A stretch of 64,000 bases of DNA from NCBI RefSeq assembly GCF_009600315.1, contig NZ_WIWC01000017.1, positions 31,103-95,102 of the forward strand, in the 5' to 3' direction. The notes under the pieces were generated by a model. It had not been told where the DNA came from and ran no database searches. It saw only the letters and a list, made by a program, of their open reading frames with translations. Source of the DNA: Pseudomonas helleri (GTDB lineage: Bacteria; Pseudomonadota; Gammaproteobacteria; Pseudomonadales; Pseudomonadaceae). The translations under genes and the position numbers were made by a program. This document shows positions 1-11,937 of this stretch, piece by piece; within the stretch, counting starts at the first letter, position 1; each line of letters begins with the position of its first letter.

Positions 1-750
1 AAGACCGAAGGCAATGTGCAAGCGGTGTACGTGGATACCCCCGGTATGCACAAAGGCGGCGAAAAGGCCCTGAACCGCTACATGAACAAAACCGCGTCGG
101 CGGCGTTGAAAGACGTGGACGTGGTGATCTTCGTTGTTGACCGCACCAAGTGGACCGACGAAGACCAGATGGTGCTGGAGCGCGTTCAATACGTGACCGG
201 GCCGTTGATCGTTGCGCTGAACAAGACCGACCGTATTGAAGACAAGGCTGAGCTGATGCCGCACCTGAGCTGGCTTCAGGAGCAACTGCCGAATGCCCAG
301 ATCATCCCGATTTCTGCACAGCACGGTCACAACCTTGATGCGCTTGAGCGCGTGATTGCTGATCACTTGCCGGAAAACGAGCACTTCTTCCCGGAAGATC
401 AGATCACCGACCGCAGCAGCCGTTTTCTGGCCGCTGAGCTGGTACGCGAAAAGATCATGCGCCAAATGGGTGCCGAGCTGCCGTATCAGATCACGGTCGA
501 GATCGAAGAATTCAAGCAGCAAGGTAAAACCCTGCACATTCACGCACTGATTCTGGTGGAGCGTGATGGTCAGAAGAAAATCATCATTGGCGACAAGGGC
601 GAGCGTATCAAGCGTATCGGTACCGAAGCGCGCAAGGATATGGAGCTGCTGTTCGACTCCAAGATCATGCTCAATCTGTGGGTGAAAGTGAAAGGCGGCT
701 GGTCTGACGATGAGCGCGCCCTGCGTTCACTGGGTTACGGCGACCTGTAA
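1..750 (+). CDS. era: GTPase Era, C-terminal part (5' end outside window)
   Basis: Era is an essential GTPase that binds the 3' end of 16S rRNA and helps assemble the 30S subunit at the inner face of the membrane. The frame is open from base 1, so the N-terminus, with the P-loop, lies to the left. Visible here are the G3 motif DTPG followed by MHK, the G4 motif NKTD, and a C-terminal KH RNA-binding domain with the [13 protein letters not shown] loop. The order era-recO-pdxJ is the usual Pseudomonas rnc operon. Identification is secure; only the start is missing. Confidence 0.96.
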   Translation, partial: KTEGNVQAVYVDTPGMHKGGEKALNRYMNKTASAALKDVDVVIFVVDRTKWTDEDQMVLERVQYVTGPLIVALNKTDRIEDKAELMPHLSWLQEQLPNAQIIPISAQHGHNLDALERVIADHLPENEHFFPEDQITDRSSRFLAAELVREKIMRQMGAELPYQITVEIEEFKQQGKTLHIHALILVERDGQKKIIIGDKGERIKRIGTEARKDMELLFDSKIMLNLWVKVKGGWSDDERALRSLGYGDL

Positions 751-758
751 ACCCGCAG

Positions 759-867
759 CCCCTCACCCCAACCCTCTCCCGGAGGGAGAGGGGGCCGAAT
801 GTCGGTGTTTTCGAATCCGCATGCGGTCAGTGCCCTCTCCCTCCGGGAGAGGGCTAGGGTGAGGGTG
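759..867. repeat. REP-type paired palindromic repeat, family A (copy 1)
   Basis: Two inverted arms of about 35 bases, built on CCCTCACCC(T)AACCCTCTCCC and its complement, flank about 40 bases in the era-recO gap. Each arm contains its own small palindrome around CTCCCGGAGGGAG. The same unit occurs at 11253, 55061 and 63855. This is the organisation of Pseudomonas REP doublets (REPINs). The frames it opens on both strands are artefacts of the repeat. Confidence 0.85.
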
Positions 868-896
868 TTTTTAGCTTCAAGAGATGCATGCCCGCC

Positions 897-1586
897 ATGT
901 CCAGTAATCCCCCCATCGCACAGCTCGCCTACGTTCTGCACAGTCGCCCATACCGTGAAACCAGCGCGCTTGTGGATTTCATCACGCCTCAAGGTCGGCT
1001 GCGTGCAGTGTTGCGCAGTGCGCGTGGCAAAGCGGGGACGTTGGCTCGGCCTTTTGTCCCGCTCGAAATCGAATTTCGCGGCCGGGGTGAGCTGAAAAAC
1101 GTGGGCCGTATGGAAAGTGCTGGCATCTCAACCTGGCTCAATGGCGAGGCGCTCTTCAGCGGGTTGTATCTCAACGAGCTATTGATTCGCCTGTTGCCCG
1201 CCGAAGATCCCCATCCCGGTCTGTTCGATCACTACGCCGCCACATTGCTGGCGCTGGCCGAAGGGCGGGCGCTGGAACCGTTGTTGCGTGCTTTTGAATG
1301 GCGGCTGCTGGACGATATTGGTTACGGCTTCTCTTTGACACAGGACATTCATGGTGAGCCGGTGGCCATTGACGGCATGTACCGCTTGCAAGTGGATGCC
1401 GGCCTTGAGCGTATTTACTTGATCCAGCCGGGGTTGTTTCATGGTGCCGAGCTGCATGCAATGGCTCAAACCGATTGGGCCGTACCAGGCGCGTTATCGG
1501 CGGCCAAACGCTTGATGCGTCAGGCTTTGGCGGTCCATCTGGCAGGCAAGCCGTTGGCCAGTCGTGAGTTGTTTCGCAAGCCCTGA
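897..1586 (+). CDS. recO: DNA repair protein RecO
   Basis: RecO works with RecR to load RecA onto SSB-coated single-stranded DNA in the RecFOR pathway. The N-terminal OB-fold is recognisable ([18 protein letters not shown], then the [12 protein letters not shown] segment), followed by a helical C-terminal domain. The product is 229 residues from the ATG at 897, as expected for Pseudomonas RecO. An in-frame ATG at 888 would add three residues; 897 is preferred because family members begin close to this serine-rich segment. The usual zinc-binding cysteines of some RecO proteins are absent. Confidence 0.93.
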   Translation: MSSNPPIAQLAYVLHSRPYRETSALVDFITPQGRLRAVLRSARGKAGTLARPFVPLEIEFRGRGELKNVGRMESAGISTWLNGEALFSGLYLNELLIRLLPAEDPHPGLFDHYAATLLALAEGRALEPLLRAFEWRLLDDIGYGFSLTQDIHGEPVAIDGMYRLQVDAGLERIYLIQPGLFHGAELHAMAQTDWAVPGALSAAKRLMRQALAVHLAGKPLASRELFRKP

Positions 1587-1636
1587 ATAGATCGGTATGC
1601 TGTGCGCCGAATCTTCAGCTCTTCAGGAGAGCCTCT

Positions 1637-2380
1637 GTGACCACAAGCAACCGCATACTTCTCGGCGTCAATATCGATCACGTTGCCACACTGCGTCAGG
1701 CACGGGGCACGCGTTACCCTGACCCGGTCAAGGCCGCGCTGGATGCCGAAGAGGCGGGCGCTGACGGTATCACCGTGCATCTGCGCGAGGATCGTCGTCA
1801 TATCCAGGAGCGCGACGTGCTGCTGCTCAAGGATGTGCTGCAAACCCGCATGAACTTCGAAATGGGCGTGACTGAAGAAATGATGGTGTTTGCCGAGCAT
1901 ATTCGCCCGGCGCACATCTGCCTGGTGCCCGAAACCCGTCAGGAACTCACCACCGAAGGCGGTCTGGATGTGGCGGGTCAAGAAGCACGCATCAAGGCCG
2001 CTGTTGAGCGGTTAGCGAAAATTGGCTGTGAGGTGTCGCTGTTTATTGATGCTGACGAGCGCCAGATCGAAGCGTCCCGGCGCGTAGGTGCTCCGGCGAT
2101 TGAACTGCACACCGGTCGCTATGCCGATGCGCAGACGCCGACTGAAGTGGCTGAAGAGTTACAGCGAGTAGCAGAGGGCGTGGCCTGTGGTCTGGCTCAG
2201 GGGTTAATCGTGAATGCCGGTCACGGCCTGCATTACCACAACGTCGAAGCGGTAGCGGCGATCAAGGGCATCAATGAGCTGAACATTGGTCATGCTCTGG
2301 TCGCGCACGCCTTGTTCGTGGGTTTCAAATCGGCAGTGGCCGAGATGAAAGCGCTGATACAGGCAGCGGCAAAAGCTTGA
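1637..2380 (+). CDS. pdxJ: Pyridoxine 5'-phosphate synthase
   Basis: PdxJ condenses 1-deoxy-D-xylulose 5-phosphate with 3-amino-2-oxopropyl phosphate to form pyridoxine 5'-phosphate, the ring-closing step of DXP-dependent vitamin B6 synthesis in the cytoplasm. The 247-residue TIM barrel shows the N-terminal [17 protein letters not shown] segment, the [16 protein letters not shown] segment, and a late [11 protein letters not shown] segment. The start is GTG, with AGGAGA six bases upstream. It follows recO by 50 bases and is probably in the same operon. Confidence 0.97.
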   Translation: MTTSNRILLGVNIDHVATLRQARGTRYPDPVKAALDAEEAGADGITVHLREDRRHIQERDVLLLKDVLQTRMNFEMGVTEEMMVFAEHIRPAHICLVPETRQELTTEGGLDVAGQEARIKAAVERLAKIGCEVSLFIDADERQIEASRRVGAPAIELHTGRYADAQTPTEVAEELQRVAEGVACGLAQGLIVNAGHGLHYHNVEAVAAIKGINELNIGHALVAHALFVGFKSAVAEMKALIQAAAKA

Positions 2381-2393
2381 AAGTCGCCCAACT

Positions 2394-2529
2394 CCCGTAG
2401 CAGCTGCCGAAGGCTGCGTCCGTGGGCGTAGCCCGCGTAAAATCAGCGAGTGGGATCTGTCAGGCACTCCCAAAACTCTGATTTACGATCGCTGCGCAAT
2501 CGAACGCAGCCTGCGGCAGCTGCTACGGG
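2394..2529. repeat. REP-type paired palindromic repeat, family B (copy 1)
   Basis: The left arm begins CCCGTAGCAGCTGCCGAAGG and the right arm is its near-perfect inverse, ending in GCAGCTGCTACGGG. They enclose about 70 bases between the convergent pdxJ and mltF genes. Further copies occur at 13137 and 53710. No protein signal is present in this gap. Confidence 0.85.
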
Positions 2530-2541
2530 GTTGTGTTGAAT

Positions 2542-4050
<1,509 letters not shown>

Positions 4051-4237
4051 TCATTCTGATAATAACCGGGGAAACAGCCCAAACCCCCGTGTAATGGGGG
4101 TGAAGCTCGGCTTTAAAGAGCTGAATACTCCATGCCGGAGAGCTCTGATAGCCATAAAGAATAAGGCCTTGGTCGGTTAGTGACGCCCGGTGTGCGTCAG
4201 CTGTGCCGTTTCGGGTGCCGTTGGCGATGGTTTACGC

Positions 4238-4243
4238 TAGAAT
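4238..4243 (+). promoter_or_regulatory. Possible -10 box for purL
   Basis: TAGAAT lies 42 bases before the purL ATG in the mltF-purL divergent gap. No convincing -35 hexamer is seen at 16-18 bases upstream, so the assignment is tentative. The rest of the gap (4000-4237) shows no gene. Confidence 0.3.
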
Positions 4244-4284
4244 GCCGGGCCTCAAAGCATACCCCTCCCGAGGCTGTCCCGAAG

Positions 4285-7200
4285 ATGTTGATCCTGCGCG
4301 GCGCTCCTGCCCTTTCTGCCTTTCGCCACAGCAAACTGCTTGCACAACTGAACCTAAAGGTTCCGTCTGTTACTGGTTTGTATGCTGAATTCGCCCACTT
4401 TGCCGATGTCACCGGTGAACTGACCAGCGATGAACAACAGGTCCTGGCTCGTCTTTTGAAGTACGGCCCAAGTGTGCCGGTTCAAGAGCCAAACGGTCGG
4501 CTGTTTCTGGTGTTACCGCGGTTTGGCACTATTTCCCCTTGGTCGAGTAAGGCCAGCGACATTGCCCGTAACTGTGGTCTGGCGAAAATCCAGCGCCTGG
4601 AACGTGGTATTGCTTTCTATGTGGCGGGTCAATTCAGCGAGGCTGAAGCCGAGCTGATAGCAAGCGCACTGCATGACCGCATGACGCAAATCGTGTTGGG
4701 CAATCTTGAGCAGGCTGGCGGTCTGTTCAGCCATGCCGAACCGAAACCGCTGACCGCCATTGATGTGTTGGGTGGCGGGCGCGCCGCGCTGGAAAAAGCC
4801 AACGTCGAGCTGGGCCTGGCTTTGGCAGAAGACGAAATCGACTATCTGGTCACTGCCTTCAACGGTTTGGGTCGTAATCCTCACGACATCGAACTGATGA
4901 TGTTTGCCCAGGCCAACTCCGAGCATTGCCGCCACAAGATCTTCAACGCCAGTTGGGACATTGACGGTCAAAGTCAGGAAAAAAGCCTGTTTGGCATGAT
5001 CAAGAACACCTACGTGATGCACAGTGAAGGCGTTCTGTCGGCTTATAAAGACAACGCCTCGGTGATTGTCGGCAGTGTAGCGGGGCGTTTCTTCCCCAAC
5101 CCGGATACCCGCCAGTACGGTGCGGTGCAAGAACCCGTGCATATCCTGATGAAAGTCGAGACGCACAACCACCCGACCGCCATTGCCCCGTTTCCGGGTG
5201 CAGCGACAGGTTCGGGCGGCGAGATTCGCGACGAGGGCGCAACCGGTCGTGGCGCCAAGCCAAAGGCGGGTCTGACCGGTTTTACCGTGTCCAACCTGCA
5301 AATTCCGGGCTTCGAACAGCCGTGGGAAGTACCTTACGGCAAGCCTGAGCGCATCGTGACTGCGCTGGACATCATGATCGAAGGCCCACTGGGCGGCGCT
5401 GCATTCAACAACGAATTCGGTCGTCCTGCGCTGACCGGCTACTTCCGTACGTTTGAGCAGTCCATCACCACGCCGCACGGTGATGAAGTGCGCGGTTACC
5501 ACAAGCCGATCATGTTGGCGGGCGGTATGGGCAACATCCGCGCCGAACACGTCCAGAAAGCCGAAATTACTGTGGGCTCCAAGCTGATCGTACTGGGCGG
5601 CCCGGCCATGCTGATCGGTCTGGGCGGCGGTGCTGCTTCTTCCATGGCCACCGGCGCAAGCTCGGCTGACCTGGATTTCGCTTCGGTACAGCGTGAAAAC
5701 CCGGAAATGGAGCGCCGCTGTCAGGAAGTTATCGACCGTTGCTGGCAGTTGGGCGACAAAAACCCGATCAGCTTTATCCACGACGTGGGCGCGGGTGGCC
5801 TGTCCAATGCCTTCCCGGAGCTGGTCAATGACGGCGACCGCGGTGGCCGCTTTGAACTGCGCAACATTCCAAACGACGAGCCGGGCATGGCCCCGCACGA
5901 AATCTGGAGCAACGAATCCCAGGAACGTTACGTGCTGGCCGTGGGCGTTGAAGATTTTGCCCGCTTCCAGGCCATCTGCGAGCGCGAGCGCTGCCCGTAT
6001 GCGGTAGTCGGTGAAGCCACGGCTGAGCCGCAACTGACCGTAACCGACAGCCATTTCGGTAACAATCCGGTCGACATGCCGCTGGAAGTACTGCTGGGCA
6101 AGGCGCCACGCATGCACCGTTCGGCCGTTCGCGAGCAAGAGCTGGGCGACGATTTCGACCCGGCTGAGCTGAACATCGCTGAATGTGTCGAGCGCGTTCT
6201 GCATCACCCGGCGGTGGCCAGCAAAAGCTTCCTGATCACCATTGGCGACCGCACCATCACTGGTCTCGTGGCCCGCGATCAAATGGTTGGCCCGTGGCAG
6301 GTGCCGGTGGCTGACGTTGCCGTGACGGCGACCAGTTTTGACGTGTACACCGGTGAAGCCATGGCAATGGGCGAGCGTACGCCGTTGGCGCTGCTGGATG
6401 CTCCGGCCTCGGGCCGTATGGCCATTGGCGAAACCCTGACCAACATCGCCGCTTCGCGCATTGGCAAGATTTCTGACATTAAAATGTCCGCCAACTGGAT
6501 GTCCGCTGCCGGTCATCCGGGTGAAGACGCCCGTTTGTACGACACGGTCAAAGCCGTTGGCATGGAACTGTGCCCGGAACTGGGCATCACCATTCCTGTG
6601 GGCAAAGACTCGATGTCGATGCAAACCCGCTGGAACGAAGACGGCACTGAAAAGAGTGTCACTTCACCGATGTCGTTGATCGTCACCGGCTTCTCGCCTG
6701 TGCTCGATATTCGCCAGACCCTGACCCCGGAACTGCGCATGGATAAAGGTCAAACCGACCTGATCCTGATCGACCTGGGCCGTGGCCAAAACCGCATGGG
6801 CGCTTCGATTCTGGCCCAGACGTATGGCAAGTTGGGCAAGCAGGCTCCGGATGTTGACGATGCAGAAGACCTCAAGGCCTTCTTCGCTGTGATTCAGGGG
6901 TTGAATGCTGACGGTCATCTGCTGGCCTACCATGACCGTTCCGACGGTGGCTTGCTGACCAGCGTGATGGAAATGGCGTTTGCCGGTCACTGCGGTCTGA
7001 ACCTGAACCTGGATTGCCTGACCGAGAACGTCAGTGAAATCCCGGCCATCCTGTTCAACGAAGAACTGGGTGCCGTGATTCAAGTGCGTCATGACGCAAC
7101 CCCGGATGTGTTGACCCAGTTCAGCGTTGCCGGTTTGGGTGAGTGCGTAGCCGTGATTGGCCAGCCGTTGAACAACAGCGAAATCAACATCAGCTTGAAC

Positions 7201-8181
7201 GGTGAGACCGTTTTTGCAGGTCAGCGCGGCGCCTTGCAGCGTCAGTGGGCCGAGACCAGCTACCAGATCCAGCGTCTGCGTGATAACGCCGAATGCGCAG
7301 ATCAAGAGTTCGATGTGCTGCTGGAAGAAGACAATCCGGGCCTGACCGTCAAGCTGGGCTTTGACGTCAATGACAACATCAGCGCGCCGTACATCAAGAA
7401 AGGCATTCGCCCTCAAGTGGCGGTGCTGCGTGAGCAGGGTGTGAACGGGCAGGTTGAAATGGCGGCGGCGTTCGACCGTGCCGGTTTCAATGCCATCGAC
7501 GTTCACATGAGCGACATTTTGGCAGGCCGTGTTGACCTGAACGAGTTCAAAGGTTTGGTTGCCTGCGGTGGTTTCTCCTACGGCGACGTACTGGGGGCCG
7601 GTGAAGGCTGGGCCAAGTCGGCCTTGTTCAACACCCGGGCACGTGATGCGTTCCAGAGCTTCTTCGAGCGTACCGACAGTTTCTCCCTGGGTGTGTGCAA
7701 CGGTTGCCAGATGATGTCCAACCTGAGCGAACTGATTCCGGGCAGCGAGCTGTGGCCACACTTTGTGCGCAACCGCTCCGAGCAGTTCGAAGCCCGTGTA
7801 GCGATGGTTCAAGTGCAAGAATCGAACTCGATCTTCCTGCAAGGCATGGCCGGTTCGCGCATGCCAATCGCCATTGCCCACGGTGAAGGTCATGCCGAGT
7901 TCGCCAGCGAAGAAGCCATGCTGCAAGCGGATCTGTCCGGTTCAGTGGCACTGCGCTTCGTCGACAACCACGGCAAAGTGACAGAAAACTACCCGGCCAA
8001 CCCTAACGGTTCGCCGCGCGGGATTACCGGTCTCACCAGCCGTGACGGCCGTGTGACCATCATGATGCCGCACCCGGAGCGTGTATTCCGCGCCGTGCAG
8101 AACTCGTGGCGTCCTGAGGAGTGGAACGAAGATGCTCCGTGGATGCGCATGTTCCGTAACGCCCGTGCCTGGGTGAATTAA
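4285..8181 (+). CDS. purL: Phosphoribosylformylglycinamidine synthase
   Basis: PurL converts FGAR, glutamine and ATP into FGAM, the fourth step of purine synthesis. This is the large single-chain proteobacterial form (1298 residues): an N-terminal PurS-like region, a linker, two ATP-binding FGAM synthetase halves (the [18 protein letters not shown] segment near residue 292), and a C-terminal class I glutaminase. The glutaminase nucleophile is Cys1138 in GVCNGCQ, and the His/Glu pair is in [10 protein letters not shown]. The frame stays open to 4180, but the ATG at 4285 gives the family length and N-terminus ([14 protein letters not shown]). Confidence 0.98.
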   Translation: MLILRGAPALSAFRHSKLLAQLNLKVPSVTGLYAEFAHFADVTGELTSDEQQVLARLLKYGPSVPVQEPNGRLFLVLPRFGTISPWSSKASDIARNCGLAKIQRLERGIAFYVAGQFSEAEAELIASALHDRMTQIVLGNLEQAGGLFSHAEPKPLTAIDVLGGGRAALEKANVELGLALAEDEIDYLVTAFNGLGRNPHDIELMMFAQANSEHCRHKIFNASWDIDGQSQEKSLFGMIKNTYVMHSEGVLSAYKDNASVIVGSVAGRFFPNPDTRQYGAVQEPVHILMKVETHNHPTAIAPFPGAATGSGGEIRDEGATGRGAKPKAGLTGFTVSNLQIPGFEQPWEVPYGKPERIVTALDIMIEGPLGGAAFNNEFGRPALTGYFRTFEQSITTPHGDEVRGYHKPIMLAGGMGNIRAEHVQKAEITVGSKLIVLGGPAMLIGLGGGAASSMATGASSADLDFASVQRENPEMERRCQEVIDRCWQLGDKNPISFIHDVGAGGLSNAFPELVNDGDRGGRFELRNIPNDEPGMAPHEIWSNESQERYVLAVGVEDFARFQAICERERCPYAVVGEATAEPQLTVTDSHFGNNPVDMPLEVLLGKAPRMHRSAVREQELGDDFDPAELNIAECVERVLHHPAVASKSFLITIGDRTITGLVARDQMVGPWQVPVADVAVTATSFDVYTGEAMAMGERTPLALLDAPASGRMAIGETLTNIAASRIGKISDIKMSANWMSAAGHPGEDARLYDTVKAVGMELCPELGITIPVGKDSMSMQTRWNEDGTEKSVTSPMSLIVTGFSPVLDIRQTLTPELRMDKGQTDLILIDLGRGQNRMGASILAQTYGKLGKQAPDVDDAEDLKAFFAVIQGLNADGHLLAYHDRSDGGLLTSVMEMAFAGHCGLNLNLDCLTENVSEIPAILFNEELGAVIQVRHDATPDVLTQFSVAGLGECVAVIGQPLNNSEINISLNGETVFAGQRGALQRQWAETSYQIQRLRDNAECADQEFDVLLEEDNPGLTVKLGFDVNDNISAPYIKKGIRPQVAVLREQGVNGQVEMAAAFDRAGFNAIDVHMSDILAGRVDLNEFKGLVACGGFSYGDVLGAGEGWAKSALFNTRARDAFQSFFERTDSFSLGVCNGCQMMSNLSELIPGSELWPHFVRNRSEQFEARVAMVQVQESNSIFLQGMAGSRMPIAIAHGEGHAEFASEEAMLQADLSGSVALRFVDNHGKVTENYPANPNGSPRGITGLTSRDGRVTIMMPHPERVFRAVQNSWRPEEWNEDAPWMRMFRNARAWVN

Positions 8182-8186
8182 TAGCC

Positions 8187-8498
8187 ATGTACAAGCTCAG
8201 CTTTTTTGTTCCGCCCAGCCATGTGGATGGTGTGAAAGATGCCGTATTCGCCGCCGGTGGCGGTCGAATCGGCAACTACGACCACTGCGCCTGGCAAACC
8301 ATGGGTCAGGGCCAGTTTCGTGCGCTGGACGGCAGTCAGCCGTTTATCGGGCAAACCGGTCAGGTCGAATACGTGGGGGAATGGAAGGTTGAGCTGGTCG
8401 TTGCCGATGATCTAATTCAGGCGGTGGTGGCTGCGCTCAAGCTCAGTCATCCGTATGAAACGCCTGCGTATGAGGTGGTACAGCTGGCTGATTACTAG
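8187..8498 (+). CDS. YqfO/NIF3-like small domain protein
   Basis: A 103-residue protein resembling the CutA-like insert domain of YqfO/NIF3 dinuclear-metal proteins, here standing alone. Visible signatures are the start YKLSFFVPPSHVDGVKDAVF, the GGGRIGNYDHCAW segment, and the end SHPYETPAYEVV. It starts 5 bases after the purL stop and is probably co-transcribed with it. The molecular function is unknown; the family is sometimes annotated as NGG1p-interacting factor. Confidence 0.85.
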   Translation: MYKLSFFVPPSHVDGVKDAVFAAGGGRIGNYDHCAWQTMGQGQFRALDGSQPFIGQTGQVEYVGEWKVELVVADDLIQAVVAALKLSHPYETPAYEVVQLADY

Positions 8499-8511
8499 TC
8501 AGGTGCCCATT

Positions 8512-8552
8512 AAAAAAACCCGCTGAACCGGTAACGGTCAGCGGGTTTTTTA
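8512..8552. terminator. Bidirectional intrinsic terminator
   Basis: A-tract, then stem ACCCGCTGA / TCAGCGGGT around ACCGGTAACGG, then a T-tract. It sits between the convergent purL-yqfO unit and the L,D-transpeptidase gene, so it can serve both strands. Confidence 0.9.
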
Positions 8553-8570
8553 TTGCCGGATCGAGAGGCG

Positions 8571-9137
8571 TTAAGGGCGTATCTCAACCATGGTGCCGTC
8601 TTTGACCAGGTTCCAGACTTCGCGCATTTCGCTGTTTTTCATGGCAATACAGCCGTCAGTCCAATCCAGAGTATGAAACAGGGATTCTGGATTTTCTTCG
8701 GTGTCCGGCGTGCCGTGGATCATGATCATTCCACCGGGATTCAGGCCGTCGCGTCTCGCGGTCGCGGCGTCACTGACATTGGGGTAGTCAATGTGCATCG
8801 CCAGGTTGAACTTGTCGCTTATTTTACGCCAGTCAACCCAGTAAATGCCTTCAGGCGTGCGCTTGTCGCCCTCGCGCAATTTGTGGCCCTTGGGTTGTTT
8901 GCCCAATGAAATGCGATAGGTCTTGATGGCCCGACCATTCTGAATCAGCTGCAATTTACGCGCGGATTTGAGTACCAGAATCTTTTCGACGCTCGTGCTG
9001 ATCGTTTCGGGCAGCGGCGCGAGCTTCGGTTTTAGCACTTCATATTTATTGACGGGTTTGCCGTTAACGGTGACGACAACAGCAGCTTGGCAGATAACGG
9101 CAAATGACAAGCAAAGGGCAGCAAGCAACCAGCGCAT
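8571..9137 (-). CDS. L,D-transpeptidase family protein (YkuD domain)
   Basis: A secreted 188-residue protein with an N-terminal signal peptide (MRWLLAALCLSFAVICQA) and a YkuD catalytic domain. The active-site signature is HGT (His141) and, downstream, DWTDGCIAM with Cys163 as the predicted nucleophile. The common serine before GC is replaced by Thr-Asp, as in the branch that carries a DWTxGCIA signature. It probably acts on peptidoglycan cross-links or lipoprotein anchors in the periplasm; the exact reaction cannot be told from sequence. It has its own transcription unit, convergent with purL. Confidence 0.9.
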   Translation of the reverse strand: MRWLLAALCLSFAVICQAAVVVTVNGKPVNKYEVLKPKLAPLPETISTSVEKILVLKSARKLQLIQNGRAIKTYRISLGKQPKGHKLREGDKRTPEGIYWVDWRKISDKFNLAMHIDYPNVSDAATARRDGLNPGGMIMIHGTPDTEENPESLFHTLDWTDGCIAMKNSEMREVWNLVKDGTMVEIRP

Positions 9138-9170
9138 TGGAGCGGTATCCCTGATGGGTGACGGACAATA

Positions 9171-9728
9171 TTATTGTTTGGGGGTGACCAGGCCGGCCAG
9201 AGGCGGTACGGCCTCACTGCGCACGGGATAAGCGTTCCCGTGGCGATCGGAAAAAAAGCATTCTAAGGTACGGCTGACCGTGCGGAAAGCCAGCTCAGAC
9301 CAAGGGATATCTGCTTCATCGAAAAGGCGAACGTCCAGGCTTTCTTCGCCTGCGGCAAAGTCGGGGCTTTGCAGTTCGGCCCGGTAGAAAATATGCACCT
9401 GATTGATATGCGGCACATCGATCAGGGTATAGATGTTCAAGTTGGTGACTTCGGCACAGGCTTCTTCGCGGGTTTCGCGGCGGGCGGCTTGTTCGACGGT
9501 TTCGCCGTTTTCCATAAATCCGGCTGGCAGCGTCCAGTAACCCTTGCGCGGCTCGATGGCGCGCCGGCACAGCAGCACCTGTCTGCCCCAGGTCGGCAGG
9601 CAACCGGCGACAATATTGGGGTTCTGATAATGAACGGTCTGGCACTGTTGGCAGACGTAGCGCAGGCGTGAATCGCCTGGCGGAATGTGTTGGCTGACAG
9701 AATGACCGCACTGGCTGCAAAATTTCAT
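9171..9728 (-). CDS. Nudix hydrolase with N-terminal zinc ribbon
   Basis: 185 residues. The N-terminus has a zinc ribbon (CSQCGH near residue 4 and CQQC further on), followed by a Nudix box GFMENGETVEQAARRETREE. This arrangement resembles NADH pyrophosphatase-like Nudix proteins, but the protein is short and lacks the long N-terminal domain of NudC. The substrate is therefore uncertain (a nucleoside diphosphate derivative). The ATG at 9728 is chosen because the preceding 18 in-frame residues are unlike the family. It is divergent from a second Nudix gene at 9874. Confidence 0.88.
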   Translation of the reverse strand: MKFCSQCGHSVSQHIPPGDSRLRYVCQQCQTVHYQNPNIVAGCLPTWGRQVLLCRRAIEPRKGYWTLPAGFMENGETVEQAARRETREEACAEVTNLNIYTLIDVPHINQVHIFYRAELQSPDFAAGEESLDVRLFDEADIPWSELAFRTVSRTLECFFSDRHGNAYPVRSEAVPPLAGLVTPKQ

Positions 9729-9873
9729 GCTGGGATCTCGGAGGCGTCCCCTATCTTGGGGGGTATTGCGGGGTAACGGCAAGCTTCGCTTGTCAGCCTG
9801 CGACAGCGTGGGGCTTGGGTGCTGCGACTGAATTGGTGCATGATGCCCGATAAGTGACGGATCGAGATGACCT

Positions 9874-10476
9874 ATGCTGGACGAGCTACTTAGCCGAGTG
9901 AGTCGTTACACACCAAGGACGCTGGAAACAGATCGCCATTTCCCCGAGGCGGCGGTGCTGTTGCCGGTGACGCGAAGCGCCGAGCCTGAATTGATTTTGA
10001 CCCTGCGCGCCAGCGGGCTGTCGACTCACGGCGGTGAAGTGGCGTTTCCCGGCGGGCGTCGTGACCCCGAAGACCCTGACCTGGTGTTCACCGCCCTGCG
10101 TGAAGCCGAAGAAGAAATTGGCCTGCCGCCGGGTTTAGTCGAAGTGATCGGCCCGCTCAGTCCTCTGGTGTCACTGCACGGCATACGCGTTACGCCGTAT
10201 GTTGGTTTGGTGCCTGACTACGTTGAGTACGTGGCAAATGACGCCGAAATTGCCGCAGTTTTCAGTGTTCCTTTGAATTTTTTTCGTGAAGACCCGCGTG
10301 AACATACGCACCGGATTGATTATCAGGGGCGCAGTTGGTATGTGCCCAGCTACCGTTTTGGCGTTTACAAAATATGGGGGCTGACGGCGATCATGATTGT
10401 AGAGCTGATGAACCTGCTGTACGACGACGTGAATATCTGCCTGCACACCCCGCCGCAACGGTTTATCAATATCTAG
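9874..10476 (+). CDS. CoA pyrophosphatase-like Nudix hydrolase (NudL type)
   Basis: 200 residues. The segment [20 protein letters not shown] followed by REAEEEIGL combines the extended UPF0035 motif upstream with the Nudix box, which is characteristic of hydrolases that split coenzyme A into 3',5'-ADP and phosphopantetheine. Function is inferred from family. The gene heads a run including the carbonic-anhydrase-like gene (42 bases downstream) and a DUF1289 gene. Confidence 0.88.
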   Translation: MLDELLSRVSRYTPRTLETDRHFPEAAVLLPVTRSAEPELILTLRASGLSTHGGEVAFPGGRRDPEDPDLVFTALREAEEEIGLPPGLVEVIGPLSPLVSLHGIRVTPYVGLVPDYVEYVANDAEIAAVFSVPLNFFREDPREHTHRIDYQGRSWYVPSYRFGVYKIWGLTAIMIVELMNLLYDDVNICLHTPPQRFINI

Positions 10477-10517
10477 AGCTGTCAGAACACAGCCGCGCCT
10501 GCCTTGAGGACACATGC

Positions 10518-11045
10518 ATGAAATATCGCCTGGGTGATTCACTCGTTGAAACGCACCCTGACAGTTGGGTTGCTCCCACCGCCGTGTTGATCGGCAAAGT
10601 GCGCCTGGAGGAGGGCGCCAGTGTGTGGTTTAACACGGTGTTGCGCGGTGATAACGAGCTGATCTTGATCGGCAGGCACAGCAACGTGCAGGACGGTGCG
10701 GTGATGCACACGGACATGGGCTACCCGTTAACGCTCGGGACAGGCGTGACCATTGGCCACAAAGCCATGTTGCACGGCTGCACGGTCGATGATTACAGCC
10801 TGATCGGTATCAATGCGGTGATCCTCAACGGTGCGCGAATCGGCAAGCACTGCATCATTGGTGCTAACTCCCTGATCGGCGAAGGCAAGGTTATTCCCGA
10901 TGGCTCGCTGGTCATGGGTTCACCGGGCAAAGTGGTGCGCGAACTGACCGAAGCGCAGAAGCTCAAGCTGGAGGCCAGTGCGGCCAACTACGTCAAGAAT
11001 GGCCAGCGTTATGCCCGTGACCTTGAGGTGCAGAGCGATGACTGA
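10518..11045 (+). CDS. Gamma-carbonic anhydrase family protein
   Basis: 175 residues forming a left-handed beta-helix of hexapeptide repeats. Candidate zinc ligands are the histidines in [18 protein letters not shown] and the preceding MHTDMG segment, matching gamma-class enzymes such as YrdA/PaaY. Members may hydrate CO2 or act as acyltransferase-like scaffolds; activity is not provable here. The ATG at 10518 has TTGAGGA eight bases upstream, whereas the open frame extends further back into the Nudix gene. Confidence 0.9.
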   Translation: MKYRLGDSLVETHPDSWVAPTAVLIGKVRLEEGASVWFNTVLRGDNELILIGRHSNVQDGAVMHTDMGYPLTLGTGVTIGHKAMLHGCTVDDYSLIGINAVILNGARIGKHCIIGANSLIGEGKVIPDGSLVMGSPGKVVRELTEAQKLKLEASAANYVKNGQRYARDLEVQSDD

Positions 11046-11241
11046 GGTAGAGCGTCCGGTTGCCTCGCCTTGCGTCAATATCTGTGCGCTGGATGACGAT
11101 GATCTGTGCACGGGATGCCAGCGTACGGTGGCTGAAATCACCCGCTGGAGCCGCATGACCAATGAGGAGCGTCGCGAGGTACTGGTGATGTGCCATGAGC
11201 GGGCGAAGTCCAGTGGTGTAGTGTGGATGTTGGGTTCTTAA
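11038..11241 (+). CDS. DUF1289 domain protein (Cys-rich, YdhL-like)
   Basis: A 67-residue protein with the DUF1289 pattern [20 protein letters not shown] then TVAEITRW. Four clustered cysteines suggest metal binding. The ATG overlaps the end of the carbonic-anhydrase-like gene by 8 bases, so the two are translationally coupled. Function is unknown. Confidence 0.9.
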   Translation: MTEVERPVASPCVNICALDDDDLCTGCQRTVAEITRWSRMTNEERREVLVMCHERAKSSGVVWMLGS

Positions 11242-11252
11242 ACCTGAGAGCG

Positions 11253-11310
11253 CCCTCACCCTAACCCTCTCCCAAAGGGAGAGGGGACTAAAAGCGCTTG
11301 GGGTGAGGGG
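11253..11310. repeat. REP-type repeat, family A (copy 2, shortened)
   Basis: The left arm is complete (CCCTCACCCTAACCCTCTCC with AAA replacing the central CGG). The right arm is reduced to GGGGTGAGGGG. It separates the DUF1289 gene from the VUT-family gene. Confidence 0.75.
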
Positions 11311-11374
11311 CTCTTGGCCTTGCCCGCCCCCTCAAGTACCCTGTGCGCCTTATTCAGAGGTGTCACCCGCTGCC

Positions 11375-11839
11375 ATGCTGTTTCTTATCGCTTATATCGC
11401 CAGCGTCGTGCTGATCAACTACGCCTTCTCTTCGGCGCCCGACCTGGACATCATCTGGTCAGCCTGGGGCGGGCTGGTGTTTGTGCTGCGCGACATGGTG
11501 CAAACCCGCTTTGGCCACGGTGCATTGCTGGCCATGCTGGCGGCGCTGGTGCTGTCTTACATCACCTCCGACCCCTCGATTGCGTTAGCCAGCGCCACCG
11601 CCTTTGCGGTGTCCGAATGCATCGACTGGCTGGTGTTCAGTATCACCAAACGACCGCTGCATGACCGTCTGTGGATCAGCTCGGCGCTAAGTATTCCGAT
11701 TGATACCTTTATATTTTTTGGCATGATCGACGCCTTTACGCCGGGCGTGATTATTACCGCCATGGCCTCTAAATTTGCCGGTGTGACCTGTGTGTGGCTG
11801 GCGATGGCCTGGCGTTTGCGCAAAGCCGCAGCTCAGTAA
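11375..11839 (+). CDS. VUT family transporter (7-deazaguanine/queuosine precursor-like)
   Basis: 154 residues with about six hydrophobic segments. The segment VLRDMVQTRFGHGA and the conserved SECIDWLVF and DTFIFF patches resemble the YhhQ/VUT family, which imports queuosine precursors such as preQ0. It is distinctly shorter than E. coli YhhQ. The first ATG of a plausible membrane protein is 11375 (MLFLIAYIASVV); the longer frame upstream is proline-rich and repeat-derived. It lies immediately upstream of purT. Confidence 0.7.
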   Translation: MLFLIAYIASVVLINYAFSSAPDLDIIWSAWGGLVFVLRDMVQTRFGHGALLAMLAALVLSYITSDPSIALASATAFAVSECIDWLVFSITKRPLHDRLWISSALSIPIDTFIFFGMIDAFTPGVIITAMASKFAGVTCVWLAMAWRLRKAAAQ

Positions 11840-11937
11840 GGCCTGAGCGCCCGGATCATGTAAAATGCCGGCCTTTCTTCCCAGCAGGCGCAAGCGTTGC
11901 GAGCGCCTTCGATGATTTGCTTCCTTGAGGACCTGAA

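Noticed and set aside
735..992. Minus-strand frame with [15 protein letters not shown] text
   Set aside because: Typical translation of a family A REP repeat, not a gene.
4180..4284. N-terminal extension of purL
   Set aside because: The added 35 residues have no resemblance to the family; the ATG at 4285 gives the usual 1298-residue enzyme.
4513..6624. 703-codon open frame on the minus strand
   Set aside because: It lies wholly opposite purL, whose residues are highly conserved; the product is rich in His, Arg and Gln as expected from the complement of a GC-biased gene.
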